From Pseudomonas sp. CAN1 (GTDB lineage: Bacteria; Pseudomonadota; Gammaproteobacteria; Pseudomonadales; Pseudomonadaceae): a stretch of 64,000 nt of DNA. The stretch is from assembly GCF_030462585.1 (NCBI RefSeq), contig NZ_JASMRU010000001.1, forward strand, positions 508,349 through 572,348, in the 5' to 3' direction. The position numbers were made by a program, and so were the translations under genes. A model generated the notes under the pieces. That model saw only the letters and a program-made list of their open reading frames with translations. It searched no databases and was not told where the DNA came from. Shown here piece after piece: positions 32,411-41,962 of this stretch. Every line of letters begins with the position of its first letter. Within the stretch, counting starts at the first letter, position 1.

Positions 32411-33295
32411 TCAGTTCTGGCGGATGCCAGCCACCAGCCAGGGCTGGTTCTCGCCCTGCGGGCGCTCCATGCGCCAGCTTTCGCTGAAGGGCTCGCCCTG
32501 GTCGAAACGCGAGGATTTCGACACGCCGCTGAAGGTCAGGGTGGCGATGGTCTTCTCGGCCTGGTCGTCCACGCCTTCGAGCTGCACATCGAGGTTGTCG
32601 ATGTAGGTGGACTGGTAGCCGTCGCCCAGGTCAGCGCGCTCCTGCTTGAGGAACTGCAGCATCTGCGGGGTGACGAACTCGGCGATCTTGTCCATCTCGT
32701 TGGAGTCCCAGTGCTGCTGCAGGGACATGAAGTGCTCGCGGGCAGCGGCGACGAAACGGGTCTCGTCGAACCAGCTCGGCGCGTTGATCACCGGGCGGCT
32801 GTCCATCACCGGACGGGAAGCACCACCGAAGATCGACGGCGTGGCGGCCGGCATTTCACGCTGCATCGGCGCATGTCCACCGGCCATGGCGGGCTGGTTG
32901 CCCTGCTGCTGGCGGCGACGGGAAGCGATGAAGCGGAAGGCGATGAATGCAATCAGCGCGATGATCAGGATGTCGAGGAACTGCATGCCCTGGAAGCCGT
33001 CGCCCATGAACATGGAGGCGAGCAGGCCACCGGCGGCGAGGCCGGCCAGCGGGCCGAGCCAGCGCGAAGCACCGCTCTTGGCAGCGGCGCCGGCAGCGCC
33101 TGCGGCGGCACCGGTTGCGGCCGGGCCGGCGGCAGTCGGGGAATTCGGGGCGGCGTTGGGTGTCGCCTGGCGGGTCTGGTGGCTTGGCGCCGAGCCCATG
33201 CTCTTGCCACCACCGAAACGCTTGGCGGCGTTGACGTCGAGGCTGAGCGTCACGGCGACACAGAAGGCCATGGCAAGGCTGAGAAAGCGCTTCAT
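32411..33295 (-). CDS. Tim44 domain-containing membrane protein
   Basis: 294 residues from ATG 33295 (AAGAGA about 10 bp upstream; ATG 33304 possible). Signal or first membrane segment about 1-22, then a Gly/Ser/Ala/Pro-rich linker, two hydrophobic segments (GPLAGLAAGGLLASM and FLDILIIALIAFIAFRFI at about 80-125) and a C-terminal Tim44/MBA1-like domain (about 175-294, FVAAAREHFMSLQQHWDS then MLQFLKQERADLG). Bacterial Tim44-like proteins are membrane-bound and of uncertain role. It stands alone between the SUKH gene and the divergent antiporter gene. Confidence 0.88.
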   Translation of the reverse strand: MKRFLSLAMAFCVAVTLSLDVNAAKRFGGGKSMGSAPSHQTRQATPNAAPNSPTAAGPAATGAAAGAAGAAAKSGASRWLGPLAGLAAGGLLASMFMGDGFQGMQFLDILIIALIAFIAFRFIASRRRQQQGNQPAMAGGHAPMQREMPAATPSIFGGASRPVMDSRPVINAPSWFDETRFVAAAREHFMSLQQHWDSNEMDKIAEFVTPQMLQFLKQERADLGDGYQSTYIDNLDVQLEGVDDQAEKTIATLTFSGVSKSSRFDQGEPFSESWRMERPQGENQPWLVAGIRQN

Positions 33296-33555
33296 GGTTG
33301 TCATTCTCTTGGTTGGTATACGACGCACGTCATGTTGCCGACCGATGCCCTAGAGGGCCAGTCGGATTTTGTTTCGTGCTGTTGCCCTGTCACGGGCCGG
33401 GCGTCTGATATGGGGGCAGATGAATCCCTTTCCAAATCAGTCTGTTACTGATTCTTTCAGAACCGCCTGTCGGAGGACTCGGATGGTAGGCTTCGCTGAG
33501 CGAGGCCGTCAGCCGCGCGATCCCCCTGACCAGCTCGCCGCGAGGACCGCCGACC

Positions 33556-35316
33556 ATGCATGCCATCGACTTCATCCAGGACCTCGCGGTGATCATGCTG
33601 ATCGCCGGCTTCGTCACCATCCTCTGTCATCAGTTCAAGCAGCCGGTGGTGCTGGGCTACATCATCGCCGGGGTGATCATCGGTCCGCACACCCCGCCCT
33701 TCGCCCTGGTGCACGACGAGGAAACGATCAAGACCCTCGCCGAGCTGGGGGTGATCTTCCTGATGTTCTGCCTGGGGCTGGAGTTCTCCCTGCGCAAGCT
33801 GTTCCAGGTCGGCGCCACGGCGTTCATCGCCGCCTTCCTGGAAATCACCCTGATGATCTGGGCCGGCTTCGAGATCGGCCGGCTGTTCGACTGGAGCACC
33901 ATGGATTCGCTGTTCCTCGGCGCGATCCTGGCGATGTCCTCCACCACCATCATCATCAAGGTCCTGGGCGACCTGAAGATGAAGAACGAGCGCTTCGCCC
34001 AGCTGATCTTCGGCGTGCTGATCATCGAGGACATCCTTGGCATCGGCATCATCGCGCTGTTCTCCGGCATCGCCGTGAGTGGCTCGGTGGAGGCTGATCA
34101 GGTGTTCTCGACGGTCGGTAAGCTCAGCCTGTTCATGGTCGTCGCGCTGGTCGTCGGCATCCTGCTGGTGCCGCGCCTGCTGGCCTACGTGGCGAAATTC
34201 GAAAGCAACGAGATGCTGCTGGTGACGGTGCTGGGGCTGTGCTTCGGCTTCTGCCTGCTGGTGGTGAAGCTGGAATACAGCATGATCCTGGGCGCCTTCC
34301 TGATCGGCGCGATCATGGCCGAGTCGCGCCAGCTGATCCAGATCGAGCGCCTGATGGAGCCGGTGCGCGACATGTTCAGCGCGATCTTCTTCGTCGCCAT
34401 CGGCCTGACCATCGATCCCAAGGTGCTGGTGGACTACGCCGCGCCGATCCTGGTGATCACCCTGGTGGTGGTGGCGGGCAAGTTGATCTCCTGCGGCGCC
34501 GGCGCTTTCATCGCCGGCAACGACGGGCGCACCTCGATGCGCGTGGGCATGGGCCTTTCGCAGATTGGCGAGTTCTCCTTCATCATCGCCGCGCTGGGCA
34601 TGAGCCTCGGCGTCACCAGCGACTTCCTCTACCCGGTGGTGGTCGGCGTGTCGGCCATCACCACACTGCTGACGCCCTATCTGATCCGCTCGGCCGACCC
34701 GTTGGCGCTGTACCTCGGCCGTAGCCTGCCGTCGCCCATGGTGCGGGTGTTCAGCCTTTACGGTGAGTGGTTGCGCAGCATCAAGCCGCGCGGCGACAAG
34801 GCGATCCTCGCCGGGATGATCCGCCGCATCCTGCTGCAGGTCGGGGTCAACCTGACCCTGGTGATCGGCATCTTCTTCAGCCTGGCGTTCTTCGCCGACC
34901 GTCTGTCGCAGTGGCTGGCGCAATTCGTCGAGCACGACGCACTACACAAGGCGCTGATCTGGGGCGCCGCATTGCTGCTGTCGTTGCCGTTCCTGATCGC
35001 CGCCTACCGCAAGCTCAAGGCGCTGGCGATGCTGCTGGCGGAGATGGGCGTGAAGGCGGAAAGCGCCGGACGCCACACCGCCCGTGTGCGCCGGGTGATT
35101 TCCGAGATGATCCCGCTGCTGTCGCTGGGCGGCATGATGCTGCTGCTGGCGGCGCTCAGTTCGAGCATCCTGCCGCCGGGCGAGCTGCTGGTGGTGGTGG
35201 CGCTGATCGCCGCGCTGGTGATCGCGGTGTTCTGGCGCTGGTTCATCCGCGTGCACTCGCGGATGCAGGTGGCGCTGATCGAGACGCTGGAGCAGAACGG
35301 CGGCGGGCATCACTGA
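33556..35316 (+). CDS. CPA2-type cation:proton antiporter without TrkA-N domain
   Basis: 586 residues. The first 12 helices form the KefB-like exchanger fold (QPVVLGYIIAGVIIGP and FLMFCLGLEFSLRKL), but the cytosolic RCK/TrkA-N domain is absent; instead an extra C-terminal set of four hydrophobic segments follows (about residues 430-570). The exchanged ion, Na+ or K+, cannot be told. PAO1 PA5529 has the same position relative to the preceding genes, from memory. The start at ATG 33556 follows a weak ribosome site. It is monocistronic, ended by a class B REP. Confidence 0.88.
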   Translation: MHAIDFIQDLAVIMLIAGFVTILCHQFKQPVVLGYIIAGVIIGPHTPPFALVHDEETIKTLAELGVIFLMFCLGLEFSLRKLFQVGATAFIAAFLEITLMIWAGFEIGRLFDWSTMDSLFLGAILAMSSTTIIIKVLGDLKMKNERFAQLIFGVLIIEDILGIGIIALFSGIAVSGSVEADQVFSTVGKLSLFMVVALVVGILLVPRLLAYVAKFESNEMLLVTVLGLCFGFCLLVVKLEYSMILGAFLIGAIMAESRQLIQIERLMEPVRDMFSAIFFVAIGLTIDPKVLVDYAAPILVITLVVVAGKLISCGAGAFIAGNDGRTSMRVGMGLSQIGEFSFIIAALGMSLGVTSDFLYPVVVGVSAITTLLTPYLIRSADPLALYLGRSLPSPMVRVFSLYGEWLRSIKPRGDKAILAGMIRRILLQVGVNLTLVIGIFFSLAFFADRLSQWLAQFVEHDALHKALIWGAALLLSLPFLIAAYRKLKALAMLLAEMGVKAESAGRHTARVRRVISEMIPLLSLGGMMLLLAALSSSILPPGELLVVVALIAALVIAVFWRWFIRVHSRMQVALIETLEQNGGGHH

Positions 35317-35335
35317 GCCCGTTGCTGAGCCGGGC

Positions 35336-35404
35336 GTAGGAGCGGACTTCGTCCGCGATGTTCCGAGCTCGCTGTGAGCTATCGCGGACGGAGTCCGCTC
35401 CTGC
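35336..35404. repeat. REP-like palindrome (class B)
   Basis: GTAGGAGCGGACTTCGTCCG faces ATCGCGGACGGAGTCCGCTC, with a final CTGC in place of CTAC. It lies between convergent genes, the antiporter and uvrD. Confidence 0.85.
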
Positions 35405-35431
35405 GCATATCCGTGCGGCGGTGCCGGGCGG

Positions 35432-37612
35432 TCAGATCGCCTCCAGCTTCGCGTACCCCATCATCAGCCACTTGCTGCCCTCGCTGTCGAAGTTCACCTG
35501 CACCCGTGCCTGGGCGCCGGAGCCTTCGAAGTTGAGGATCACGCCGTCGCCGAACAGCGGGTGGCGCACGGACTGGCCGAGGCTGAACGGGGTGTCCGGT
35601 ACGCTGGCGCCGCTGAACAGGTTGCCGCTGCGCTGGTTGCCCGACAGCGGCCGGCTCACCGAGTTGGACAGGCGCACTTCCTGGATCAGGCTCGGCGGGA
35701 TTTCGCGGACGAAGCGCGAGACCTTGTTGTAGGTCTCGCTGCCGTACAGCCGGCGGGTTTCCGCGTAGGTCATGACCAGGCGGTGCATGGCGCGGGTGAT
35801 GCCCACGTAGGCCAGGCGGCGTTCTTCCTCCAGACGGCCGGGATCTTCCAGGCTCATCTTGTGCGGGAACAGGCCTTCTTCCACACCGGCGACGAACACC
35901 AGCGGGAATTCCAGGCCCTTGGCGCTGTGCAGCGTCATCAGCTGCACGCTGTCCTCGAAGGCGTCGGCCTGGGTGTCGCCGGACTCCAGCGCGGTGTGGT
36001 CGAGGAAGGCCACCAGCGGCGGTGTGTCCTCGTCGTCCGAAGTCTCGAAAGCGCGGGCGGCGCTGACCAGTTCTTCCAGGTTTTCCACCCGGGCCTGGCC
36101 TTTCTCGCCCTTCTCTTCCTTGTGGTAGGTGATCAGGCCGGACTGCTCGATGACGATCTGGGTCATCTGGTGCAGCGGCATGCCCTCGACCTTCACCGCC
36201 AGCAGGTCGACGGTTTCCAGGAACCCGTTCAGCGCGCTGGCGGCGCGGCCGGCCACGGCCTTGGCGGCGATCACGTCGTTGATCGCGCGCCACATCGAGG
36301 TGCCGTTGTGGCGGGCGGCGTTGCGGATCGCCTCGACGGTCTTCTCGCCGATGCCGCGCGGCGGCACGTTGATCACCCGCTCCAGCGCAGCGTCGTCGTC
36401 GCGCAGGCGGATCAGGCGCAGGTAGGCCAGGGCGTTCTTGATCTCGGCGCGCTCGAAGAAGCGCTGGCCGCCGTAGATGCGGTAGGGAATCTTCTCGCGC
36501 AGCAGCGCCTCTTCCAGCACCCGGGACTGGGCGTTGGAGCGGTAGAGGATGGCGATTTCGCTGCGCTTGAGGCCGTCCTTGCGCAGGGCGTCCTCGATGG
36601 TCTCGACGATGTAGCGCGCCTCGTCGTGCTCGTTGAAGCCCGAGTACAGGGTGATCGGGTCGCCGTCGACGCCGTCGGTCCACAGTTCCTTGCCCAGGCG
36701 CCCGCTGTTGTTGGCGATCAGCGCGTTGGCGGCCTTGAGGATGGTGCCGGTGGAGCGGTAGTTCTGCTCCAGGCGGATGTCCTCGGTGCCGGCGAAGTCA
36801 TCGCCGAACTGCTGGATGTTCTCGATCTTCGCGCCGCGCCAGCCGTAGATCGACTGGTCGTCGTCGCCCACCACCATCAGGCTCTCGCCGCCCTTGCCGA
36901 GGAAGCGCAGCCAGGCGTACTGCACGGCGTTGGTGTCCTGGAACTCGTCCACCAGGATGTGGCGGAAGCGCCGCTGGTAGTGCTCCAGCAGGCTCGGGCG
37001 GTCGCGCCAGAGGTCCAGCGAGCGCAGCAGCAGCTCGGCGAAGTCGACCACGCCGGCACGGGCGCAGGCCTCTTCGTAGGCCTGGTAGACGCTGACCATG
37101 GTCGCCAGATACAGGTCGCCGCCGGCCTGGATGTTCTGCGGGCGGTTGCCCTCGTCCTTCTGGCCGTTGATGAACCATTGCGCCTGGCGCGGCGGCCAGC
37201 GCTGCTCGTCGAGGCCCAGCTCGCGCACCACGCGCTTGACCAGGCGCAGCTGGTCGTCGCTGTCGAGGATCTGGAAGTTCTCCGGCAGCCCGGCTTCCTG
37301 CCAGTGCGCGCGCAGCAGGCGGTGCGCCAGGCCATGGAAGGTGCCGACCCACATGCCGGCCGGGTTGATCCCCAGCAGCTGCTCGATCCGCGCGCGCATC
37401 TCGGCGGCGGCCTTGTTGGTGAAGGTCACGGCCAGGATGCTGTGCGGCGAAGCGCGCTCGACCTGGATCAGCCAGGCGATGCGGTGCACCAGCACGCGAG
37501 TCTTGCCGGACCCGGCACCGGCGAGTACGCGCTGGCGCCCCAGCGGCGCGGCTACGGCCTGGCGCTGCGGGTCATTGAGGGAGTTGAGCAGGTAGGAGAG
37601 GTCATCGTTCAT
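35432..37612 (-). CDS. uvrD: DNA helicase II
   Basis: 726 residues from ATG 37612, the normal UvrD length. Superfamily 1A helicase: Walker A VLAGAGSGKTRVL near residue 28, Walker B HILVDEFQDTN near 217, DDDQSIYGWRGA, TLHSAKGLEFPLVFVAGVEEG and GITRA in domain 2A, and a C-terminal Tudor-like segment (VRHPLFGDGVILNFEGSG) that contacts RNA polymerase or UvrB partners. It unwinds 3'-5' in nucleotide-excision and mismatch repair. No upstream neighbour in the operon; divergent from the GGDEF/EAL gene as in PA5443/PA5442. Confidence 0.96.
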   Translation of the reverse strand: MNDDLSYLLNSLNDPQRQAVAAPLGRQRVLAGAGSGKTRVLVHRIAWLIQVERASPHSILAVTFTNKAAAEMRARIEQLLGINPAGMWVGTFHGLAHRLLRAHWQEAGLPENFQILDSDDQLRLVKRVVRELGLDEQRWPPRQAQWFINGQKDEGNRPQNIQAGGDLYLATMVSVYQAYEEACARAGVVDFAELLLRSLDLWRDRPSLLEHYQRRFRHILVDEFQDTNAVQYAWLRFLGKGGESLMVVGDDDQSIYGWRGAKIENIQQFGDDFAGTEDIRLEQNYRSTGTILKAANALIANNSGRLGKELWTDGVDGDPITLYSGFNEHDEARYIVETIEDALRKDGLKRSEIAILYRSNAQSRVLEEALLREKIPYRIYGGQRFFERAEIKNALAYLRLIRLRDDDAALERVINVPPRGIGEKTVEAIRNAARHNGTSMWRAINDVIAAKAVAGRAASALNGFLETVDLLAVKVEGMPLHQMTQIVIEQSGLITYHKEEKGEKGQARVENLEELVSAARAFETSDDEDTPPLVAFLDHTALESGDTQADAFEDSVQLMTLHSAKGLEFPLVFVAGVEEGLFPHKMSLEDPGRLEEERRLAYVGITRAMHRLVMTYAETRRLYGSETYNKVSRFVREIPPSLIQEVRLSNSVSRPLSGNQRSGNLFSGASVPDTPFSLGQSVRHPLFGDGVILNFEGSGAQARVQVNFDSEGSKWLMMGYAKLEAI

Positions 37613-37788
37613 GGGACGGCATTCTACCGACGGGCGGTTTTCCCCGGCAAACCCGCCCGCTGTCCGGCGTCTTCCCGACGAAAGTTGGGCGGGCACGCAG
37701 CCAATTGCCATCATCCTGCTTGGGTGGGGCTACCTCCTCGGGTATGCTCCGCCGACGCCTAGGCCTGAAACCTACAAGAAAAACGCCT

Positions 37789-40632
37789 ATGACCGCTTAT
37801 GTAGAGCCTTCGGCGATCCCGGTGAGCCATGCCGAGATCCGCCAGCAGTACGCTCACGAAATTGCCGTCGAACGCACCCGCCTCCTCTATCAGGGCTCGC
37901 GGGTGCCGACCCTGCTCATGCTGCTCAACGGCCTGGCCTGCGCCGGGCTGCTGTGGGATTACGTGCAGCCGGGGCTGCTGGCCGGCTGGCTGGTATGGCT
38001 GGTGCTGCTGGCCGTGCTGCGGCTGATCCAGGTATCCGCCTTCAACGCGGCTTCCACCGAGCGCCAGGCCAGCCCGCACTGGCAGCGCACCTTCCTGTTC
38101 GGCGCCGGCGCTTCGGGGCTGACCCTGGCCTTTGCCGCCATCGCCCTGGTGCCACCGGACGCCTTTCTCCAGCAATCCCTGGTCTTCGGCCTGATCGCCG
38201 CGGCCATCCTGTCGGCCAGCGTTGCCTACGCGGTCAGCCTGCCGGCGTTTCTTACCTTCTCCTTGCCCTGCCTGTTCCCGTCCATTGCCTATTTATTGAT
38301 CAGCGAGAATCCGCTGCAGCAAGGCTGGGGTGTGCTCGGGGTAATCCTGCTGGCTGCGCTGCTGGTGGTCGCCTGGCAGATTCACCGGCTGGTGCATTCC
38401 GGCCTGCTGCGACGCTTCCAGGCCCAGGCGCTGGTGGCGCACCTGGAGCGCGCCAAGGCGCAGACCGAGGCGCTGAACCAGGACCTGGAGCATGAAGTCG
38501 AGCAGCGCCGCCGCGCCGAACGCGAACTCTGCCGAGCCCGCGATGCGCTGCAGGAGCGGGTGGAGGCGGGCAGCGCGCAGCTCAGCCACACCGAAGCGCG
38601 CCTGGCCCTGGCGCTGGAAGCCAGTGAACTGGGCCTGTGGGACTGGAACCTGTTGACCGACGAGGTGCACCACTCGCACCTGGAAGAAATCTTCGGGATC
38701 ACCCAGGACGCGGTGAAGAGTGTGCGCAACGACCTGCGCCCGCGCCTGCATCCCGACGATCTGCCGCTGCTGCGCCGCGCGCTGGTCGAACACCTGAAGG
38801 GCCGTACCGACGGCTACCGCATCGAATACCGCGTGCGCCACGCCGATGGCCACTGGGTCTGGGTCGAGGACCGCGGCCGGGTCATGGAGCGCGATGGCGA
38901 GGGGCAGGTCACGCGGATGGTCGGTACCCGCGCCGATATCTCCACCCGCAAGCTGCGCGAAGAGGAACAGCGCCTGGCCGCCACGGTGTTCGAGGCCGCC
39001 AGCGAAGGCATCATCATCCTTGACCCGGATTACCGCCTGATCGCCATCAACGAGGCCTTCACTTCACTGACCGGCTACCGCCGCGACGAGCTGCTCGGGC
39101 ACAACGTGGCGCGCCTGATGGGCTCGGCGGAAAGCCTGCGGCGCTACCAGTCGATCCGTGCCGAGCTGGAGCGCCAGGGCACCTGGCAGGGCGAGCTGAT
39201 CGAGACGCGCAAGAACGGCGAGCTGTACCCGCAGTGGCTGCAGCTCAACGTGGTGCGTGACAGCCGTGGGCAGGTCGCCCATGTGGTCGGCTTCTTCGCC
39301 GACCTCACCGCCCGCCGCGATGCCGAGGAGCGCCTGCGCTACCTGTCGCACTACGACGAACTCACCGGCCTGGCCAACCGCACGCTGTTCAAGGAACGCC
39401 TGCACGAGGCCAGCCAGCGCGCGCGCCAGGAAGGCCGCACGGCGGCGCTGCTGCTGATCGACCTGGATCGCTTCAAGCTGCTCAACGACAGCCTCGGCCA
39501 CGAAGTCGCCGACCAGCTGCTGCGGCAGATGTCGCGGCGCATGACCCAGACCGTGCCCGAAGCCGACACCATCGCCCGGCTGTCCGGCGACGAGTTCGCC
39601 GTGCTGATCGATTCCTACGCCAGCCTCGCCGCGCTGGCGCGGCTGTCCAGCCGGCTGCTGGCCAAGCTGCGCACGCCGATGACCGTGGGCGGCCACGAAC
39701 TGGTGGTCAGCGCCTCGGTGGGCATCAGCCTGCTGCCGGAAAACGCCTGGGAAATCTCCGCGCTGATGAGCCAGGCGAACATGGCCATGCAGCACGCCAA
39801 GCACCTGGGCGGCAACACCTTCCAGTTCTTCACCGACAACCTGCAGGCCTGCACCCTGGAGCGCCTGCAGCTGGAAACGCGACTGCGCAAGGCCATCGAC
39901 GAAGGCCAGCTGGACGTGCACTACCAGCCCAAGCTGAACCTCGCCAACGAACGCCTGGATAGCGCCGAAGCGCTGGTGCGCTGGCATCACCCGGAGATGG
40001 GCATGGTGCCGCCCAGCGATTTCATCGGCCTCGCCGAGGAGACCGGGCTGATCGGCGCCATCGGCGAGTTCGTCCTGCGCCGCGCCTGCCAGCAGGCCCG
40101 CGCGTGGCAGAAGCAGGGGCGCGAATTGCGGGTCTCGGTGAACCTCTCGGTGCACCAGCTGCGCACCGGCAATCTGGTCGACCTGGTGCGTACCGTGCTG
40201 GAAGACACCGGCCTGCCGCCGCACCTGCTGGAACTGGAACTGACCGAAAGCCAGCTGCTGGACAACGTCGAGAGTGTCTCCACGACCTTCCGCCAGTTGC
40301 GCGAGATGGGCGTGAAGCTGGCCATCGACGACTTCGGCACCGGCTATTCCTCGCTCAGCTACCTGAAGCGCTTCCCGGTGGACTACGTGAAGATCGACCA
40401 GACCTTCATCCGCGACCTGTCCGAACGCGGCGAAGACGCGGCCATCACCCGTGCGATCATCGCCATGGCGCACAGCCTGGAACTGAAGGTGGTGGCGGAG
40501 GGCGTCGAGCAGGCCGAACAGCTGCGCTTCCTGCGCGCCCACGGTTGCGACGAGATTCAGGGCTACCTGATCAGCCAGCCGCTACCGGCGGAGAAGTGCC
40601 TGGCGCTGCTGGAGAGAAGCGACCGGCACTGA
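37789..40632 (+). CDS. PAS-containing GGDEF/EAL membrane protein (cyclic-di-GMP turnover)
   Basis: 947 residues from ATG 37789. About six membrane helices at 35-215, a coiled coil (about 215-270, HLERAKAQTEALNQDLEHEV), two PAS domains (about 275-395 and 400-525), then GGDEF (about 530-690) and EAL (about 700-945). The GGDEF motif reads LSGDEF, so the first Gly is Ser; the EAL motif is intact (AEALVRWHHPEMG), with ELELTESQLL, IDDFGTGYSSLSYL and KIDQTFIRDL carrying the metal and base residues. The protein is therefore a likely phosphodiesterase, with cyclase activity possible because SGDEF enzymes are known to work. Its PAO1 counterpart is PA5442 (memory). Confidence 0.9.
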   Translation: MTAYVEPSAIPVSHAEIRQQYAHEIAVERTRLLYQGSRVPTLLMLLNGLACAGLLWDYVQPGLLAGWLVWLVLLAVLRLIQVSAFNAASTERQASPHWQRTFLFGAGASGLTLAFAAIALVPPDAFLQQSLVFGLIAAAILSASVAYAVSLPAFLTFSLPCLFPSIAYLLISENPLQQGWGVLGVILLAALLVVAWQIHRLVHSGLLRRFQAQALVAHLERAKAQTEALNQDLEHEVEQRRRAERELCRARDALQERVEAGSAQLSHTEARLALALEASELGLWDWNLLTDEVHHSHLEEIFGITQDAVKSVRNDLRPRLHPDDLPLLRRALVEHLKGRTDGYRIEYRVRHADGHWVWVEDRGRVMERDGEGQVTRMVGTRADISTRKLREEEQRLAATVFEAASEGIIILDPDYRLIAINEAFTSLTGYRRDELLGHNVARLMGSAESLRRYQSIRAELERQGTWQGELIETRKNGELYPQWLQLNVVRDSRGQVAHVVGFFADLTARRDAEERLRYLSHYDELTGLANRTLFKERLHEASQRARQEGRTAALLLIDLDRFKLLNDSLGHEVADQLLRQMSRRMTQTVPEADTIARLSGDEFAVLIDSYASLAALARLSSRLLAKLRTPMTVGGHELVVSASVGISLLPENAWEISALMSQANMAMQHAKHLGGNTFQFFTDNLQACTLERLQLETRLRKAIDEGQLDVHYQPKLNLANERLDSAEALVRWHHPEMGMVPPSDFIGLAEETGLIGAIGEFVLRRACQQARAWQKQGRELRVSVNLSVHQLRTGNLVDLVRTVLEDTGLPPHLLELELTESQLLDNVESVSTTFRQLREMGVKLAIDDFGTGYSSLSYLKRFPVDYVKIDQTFIRDLSERGEDAAITRAIIAMAHSLELKVVAEGVEQAEQLRFLRAHGCDEIQGYLISQPLPAEKCLALLERSDRH

Positions 40633-40656
40633 GCGCGCCGGCCGCACGGAACGACG

Positions 40657-40965
40657 TTACTTGAGGGTGACGATCCACTCGGCGAGGGTCTTGGCTTCCT
40701 CCTCGCTGACGGTGCGGTTGGCCGGCATCGGGATCGGCCCCCAGACGTCCTTGCTGCCGGTGAGGATGCTGTGGCTGATGTGCGCCGTGCCGTCGGCGCC
40801 GTACTTGGCGGCGACCTCATGGAACGCCGGGCCCACCAGCTTCTTGTCCACCGCATGGCAGGCCACGCAGGCCTTCGCCTTGAACAGCTCTTCGCCGCTG
40901 CTGGCCAGCGCCGTCGTCTGGACCAGCATGCCACCCAGCAGCAGGGCAACCAGGGCTTTGTTCAT
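40657..40965 (-). CDS. nirM: cytochrome c551 (electron donor to nitrite/NO reductase)
   Basis: 102 residues. Signal peptide to about residue 21 (cleavage after ALA), heme motif CVACH (Cys33, Cys36, His37) and the Met axial ligand in IPMPANRTVS; VWGPIPMPAN is almost identical to P. aeruginosa c551. It is periplasmic. Start ATG 40965 has GAGGAGAG 5 bp upstream. It is divergent from norQ with one perfect ANR/DNR box between them, at -41.5 from a TAGAAT -10. In P. aeruginosa nirM lies next to nirS; here no nirS is present and the reductase is NirK. Confidence 0.85.
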   Translation of the reverse strand: MNKALVALLLGGMLVQTTALASSGEELFKAKACVACHAVDKKLVGPAFHEVAAKYGADGTAHISHSILTGSKDVWGPIPMPANRTVSEEEAKTLAEWIVTLK

Positions 40966-41069
40966 CACCGCTCTCCTCACAGGCTTGGCGCTTCGAGGCG
41001 CCGTTCGTATGCGCCGGCTTCCCGCCCGGCTTCTGTGGCGATTCTAGGAGCGGCCCTGATGGCCTTGGC

Positions 41070-41083
41070 TTGATGGCAATCAA
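41070..41083. promoter_or_regulatory. ANR/DNR box between nirM and norQ
   Basis: TTGATGGCAATCAA matches the FNR-type consensus TTGAT-N4-ATCAA exactly. It is centred 41.5 bp from the start of a transcript predicted at 41035, whose -10 is TAGAAT (41046-41041, minus strand), the canonical class II spacing for nirM. For norQ, 82 bp the other way, no equally good -10 is seen. Confidence 0.9.
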
Positions 41084-41164
41084 GAACTCCTCGCGTCGTG
41101 CTTGAGGCGGGTGGCTTGGCTGATTAGCTTGCCTACCGAAACTTCCTACAGAGAATTCCTCGCC

Positions 41165-41962
41165 ATGAATGCCCCCGCCCAGCCCATCGAGCCGCTCTTC
41201 TACCAGGCGACCGGCAACGAGGTGGCGCTGTTCACCCACGCCTCCGCCCAGGGCATGCCGGTGCTGATCAAGGGCCCGACCGGTTGCGGCAAGACCCGTT
41301 TCGTCCAGCACATGGCGCAGCGTCTGAACCTGCCGCTGTACACCGTGGCCTGCCATGACGACCTGTCGGCGGCGGACCTGGTCGGCCGCCACCTGATCGG
41401 CAGCGACGGCACCTGGTGGCAGGACGGCCCGCTGACCCGCGCGGTGCGCGAAGGCGGCATCTGCTACCTGGACGAAGTGGTGGAGGCGCGGCAGGACACC
41501 GTCGTGGTGCTGCACCCGCTGGCGGACGACCGCCGTGAACTGTTCATCGAGCGCACCGGCGAAGCCCTGGTGGCGCCGCCGGGCTTCATGCTGGTGGTGT
41601 CCTACAACCCCGGCTATCAGAACTTGCTGAAGGGCATGAAGCCCAGTACGCGCCAGCGCTTCGTCGCCCTGCATTTCGACTATCCGACGCCGGAAGTGGA
41701 AGCCGGCATCATCTCTCGCGAGGCTGGGGTGTCCCCCGAACTGGCTCAGCGCCTGGCGCAACTGGGCGTGGCCCTGCGCCGTCTGGGCCGGCAGGAGCTG
41801 GAAGAGGTCTGCTCGACGCGCCTGCTGGTGCTCACCGCGCGCCTGCTGCAGGCCGGTGTCGCGCCGCGCGATGCCTGCCGCGCCGGGCTCGCCGAGCCGC
41901 TGTCGGACGACGCGGCCACGGTTACCGCGCTGATGGACCTGGTCGATGTCCACTTCGCCTGA
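41165..41962 (+). CDS. norQ: MoxR-type AAA+ ATPase NorQ/NirQ, NO reductase activation
   Basis: 265 residues from ATG 41165. AAA+ of the CbbQ/NirQ/NorQ group: Walker A IKGPTGCGKTRFV near residue 38, Walker B GGICYLDEVVEAR near residue 97 and VVSYNPGYQNL in sensor 1. It acts with the VWA protein NorD to insert or arrange the non-heme iron of NorB. The gene precedes norE (17-bp overlap). In PAO1 the same gene is nirQ (PA0520). It is the first gene of norQ-norE-norF-norC-norB. Confidence 0.94.
   Translation: MNAPAQPIEPLFYQATGNEVALFTHASAQGMPVLIKGPTGCGKTRFVQHMAQRLNLPLYTVACHDDLSAADLVGRHLIGSDGTWWQDGPLTRAVREGGICYLDEVVEARQDTVVVLHPLADDRRELFIERTGEALVAPPGFMLVVSYNPGYQNLLKGMKPSTRQRFVALHFDYPTPEVEAGIISREAGVSPELAQRLAQLGVALRRLGRQELEEVCSTRLLVLTARLLQAGVAPRDACRAGLAEPLSDDAATVTALMDLVDVHFA

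Noticed and set aside
40657..40965. cytochrome c5 or generic diheme donor
   Set aside because: VWGPIPMPAN and length match c551; c5 has a different Met-ligand context and an extra Cys pair.
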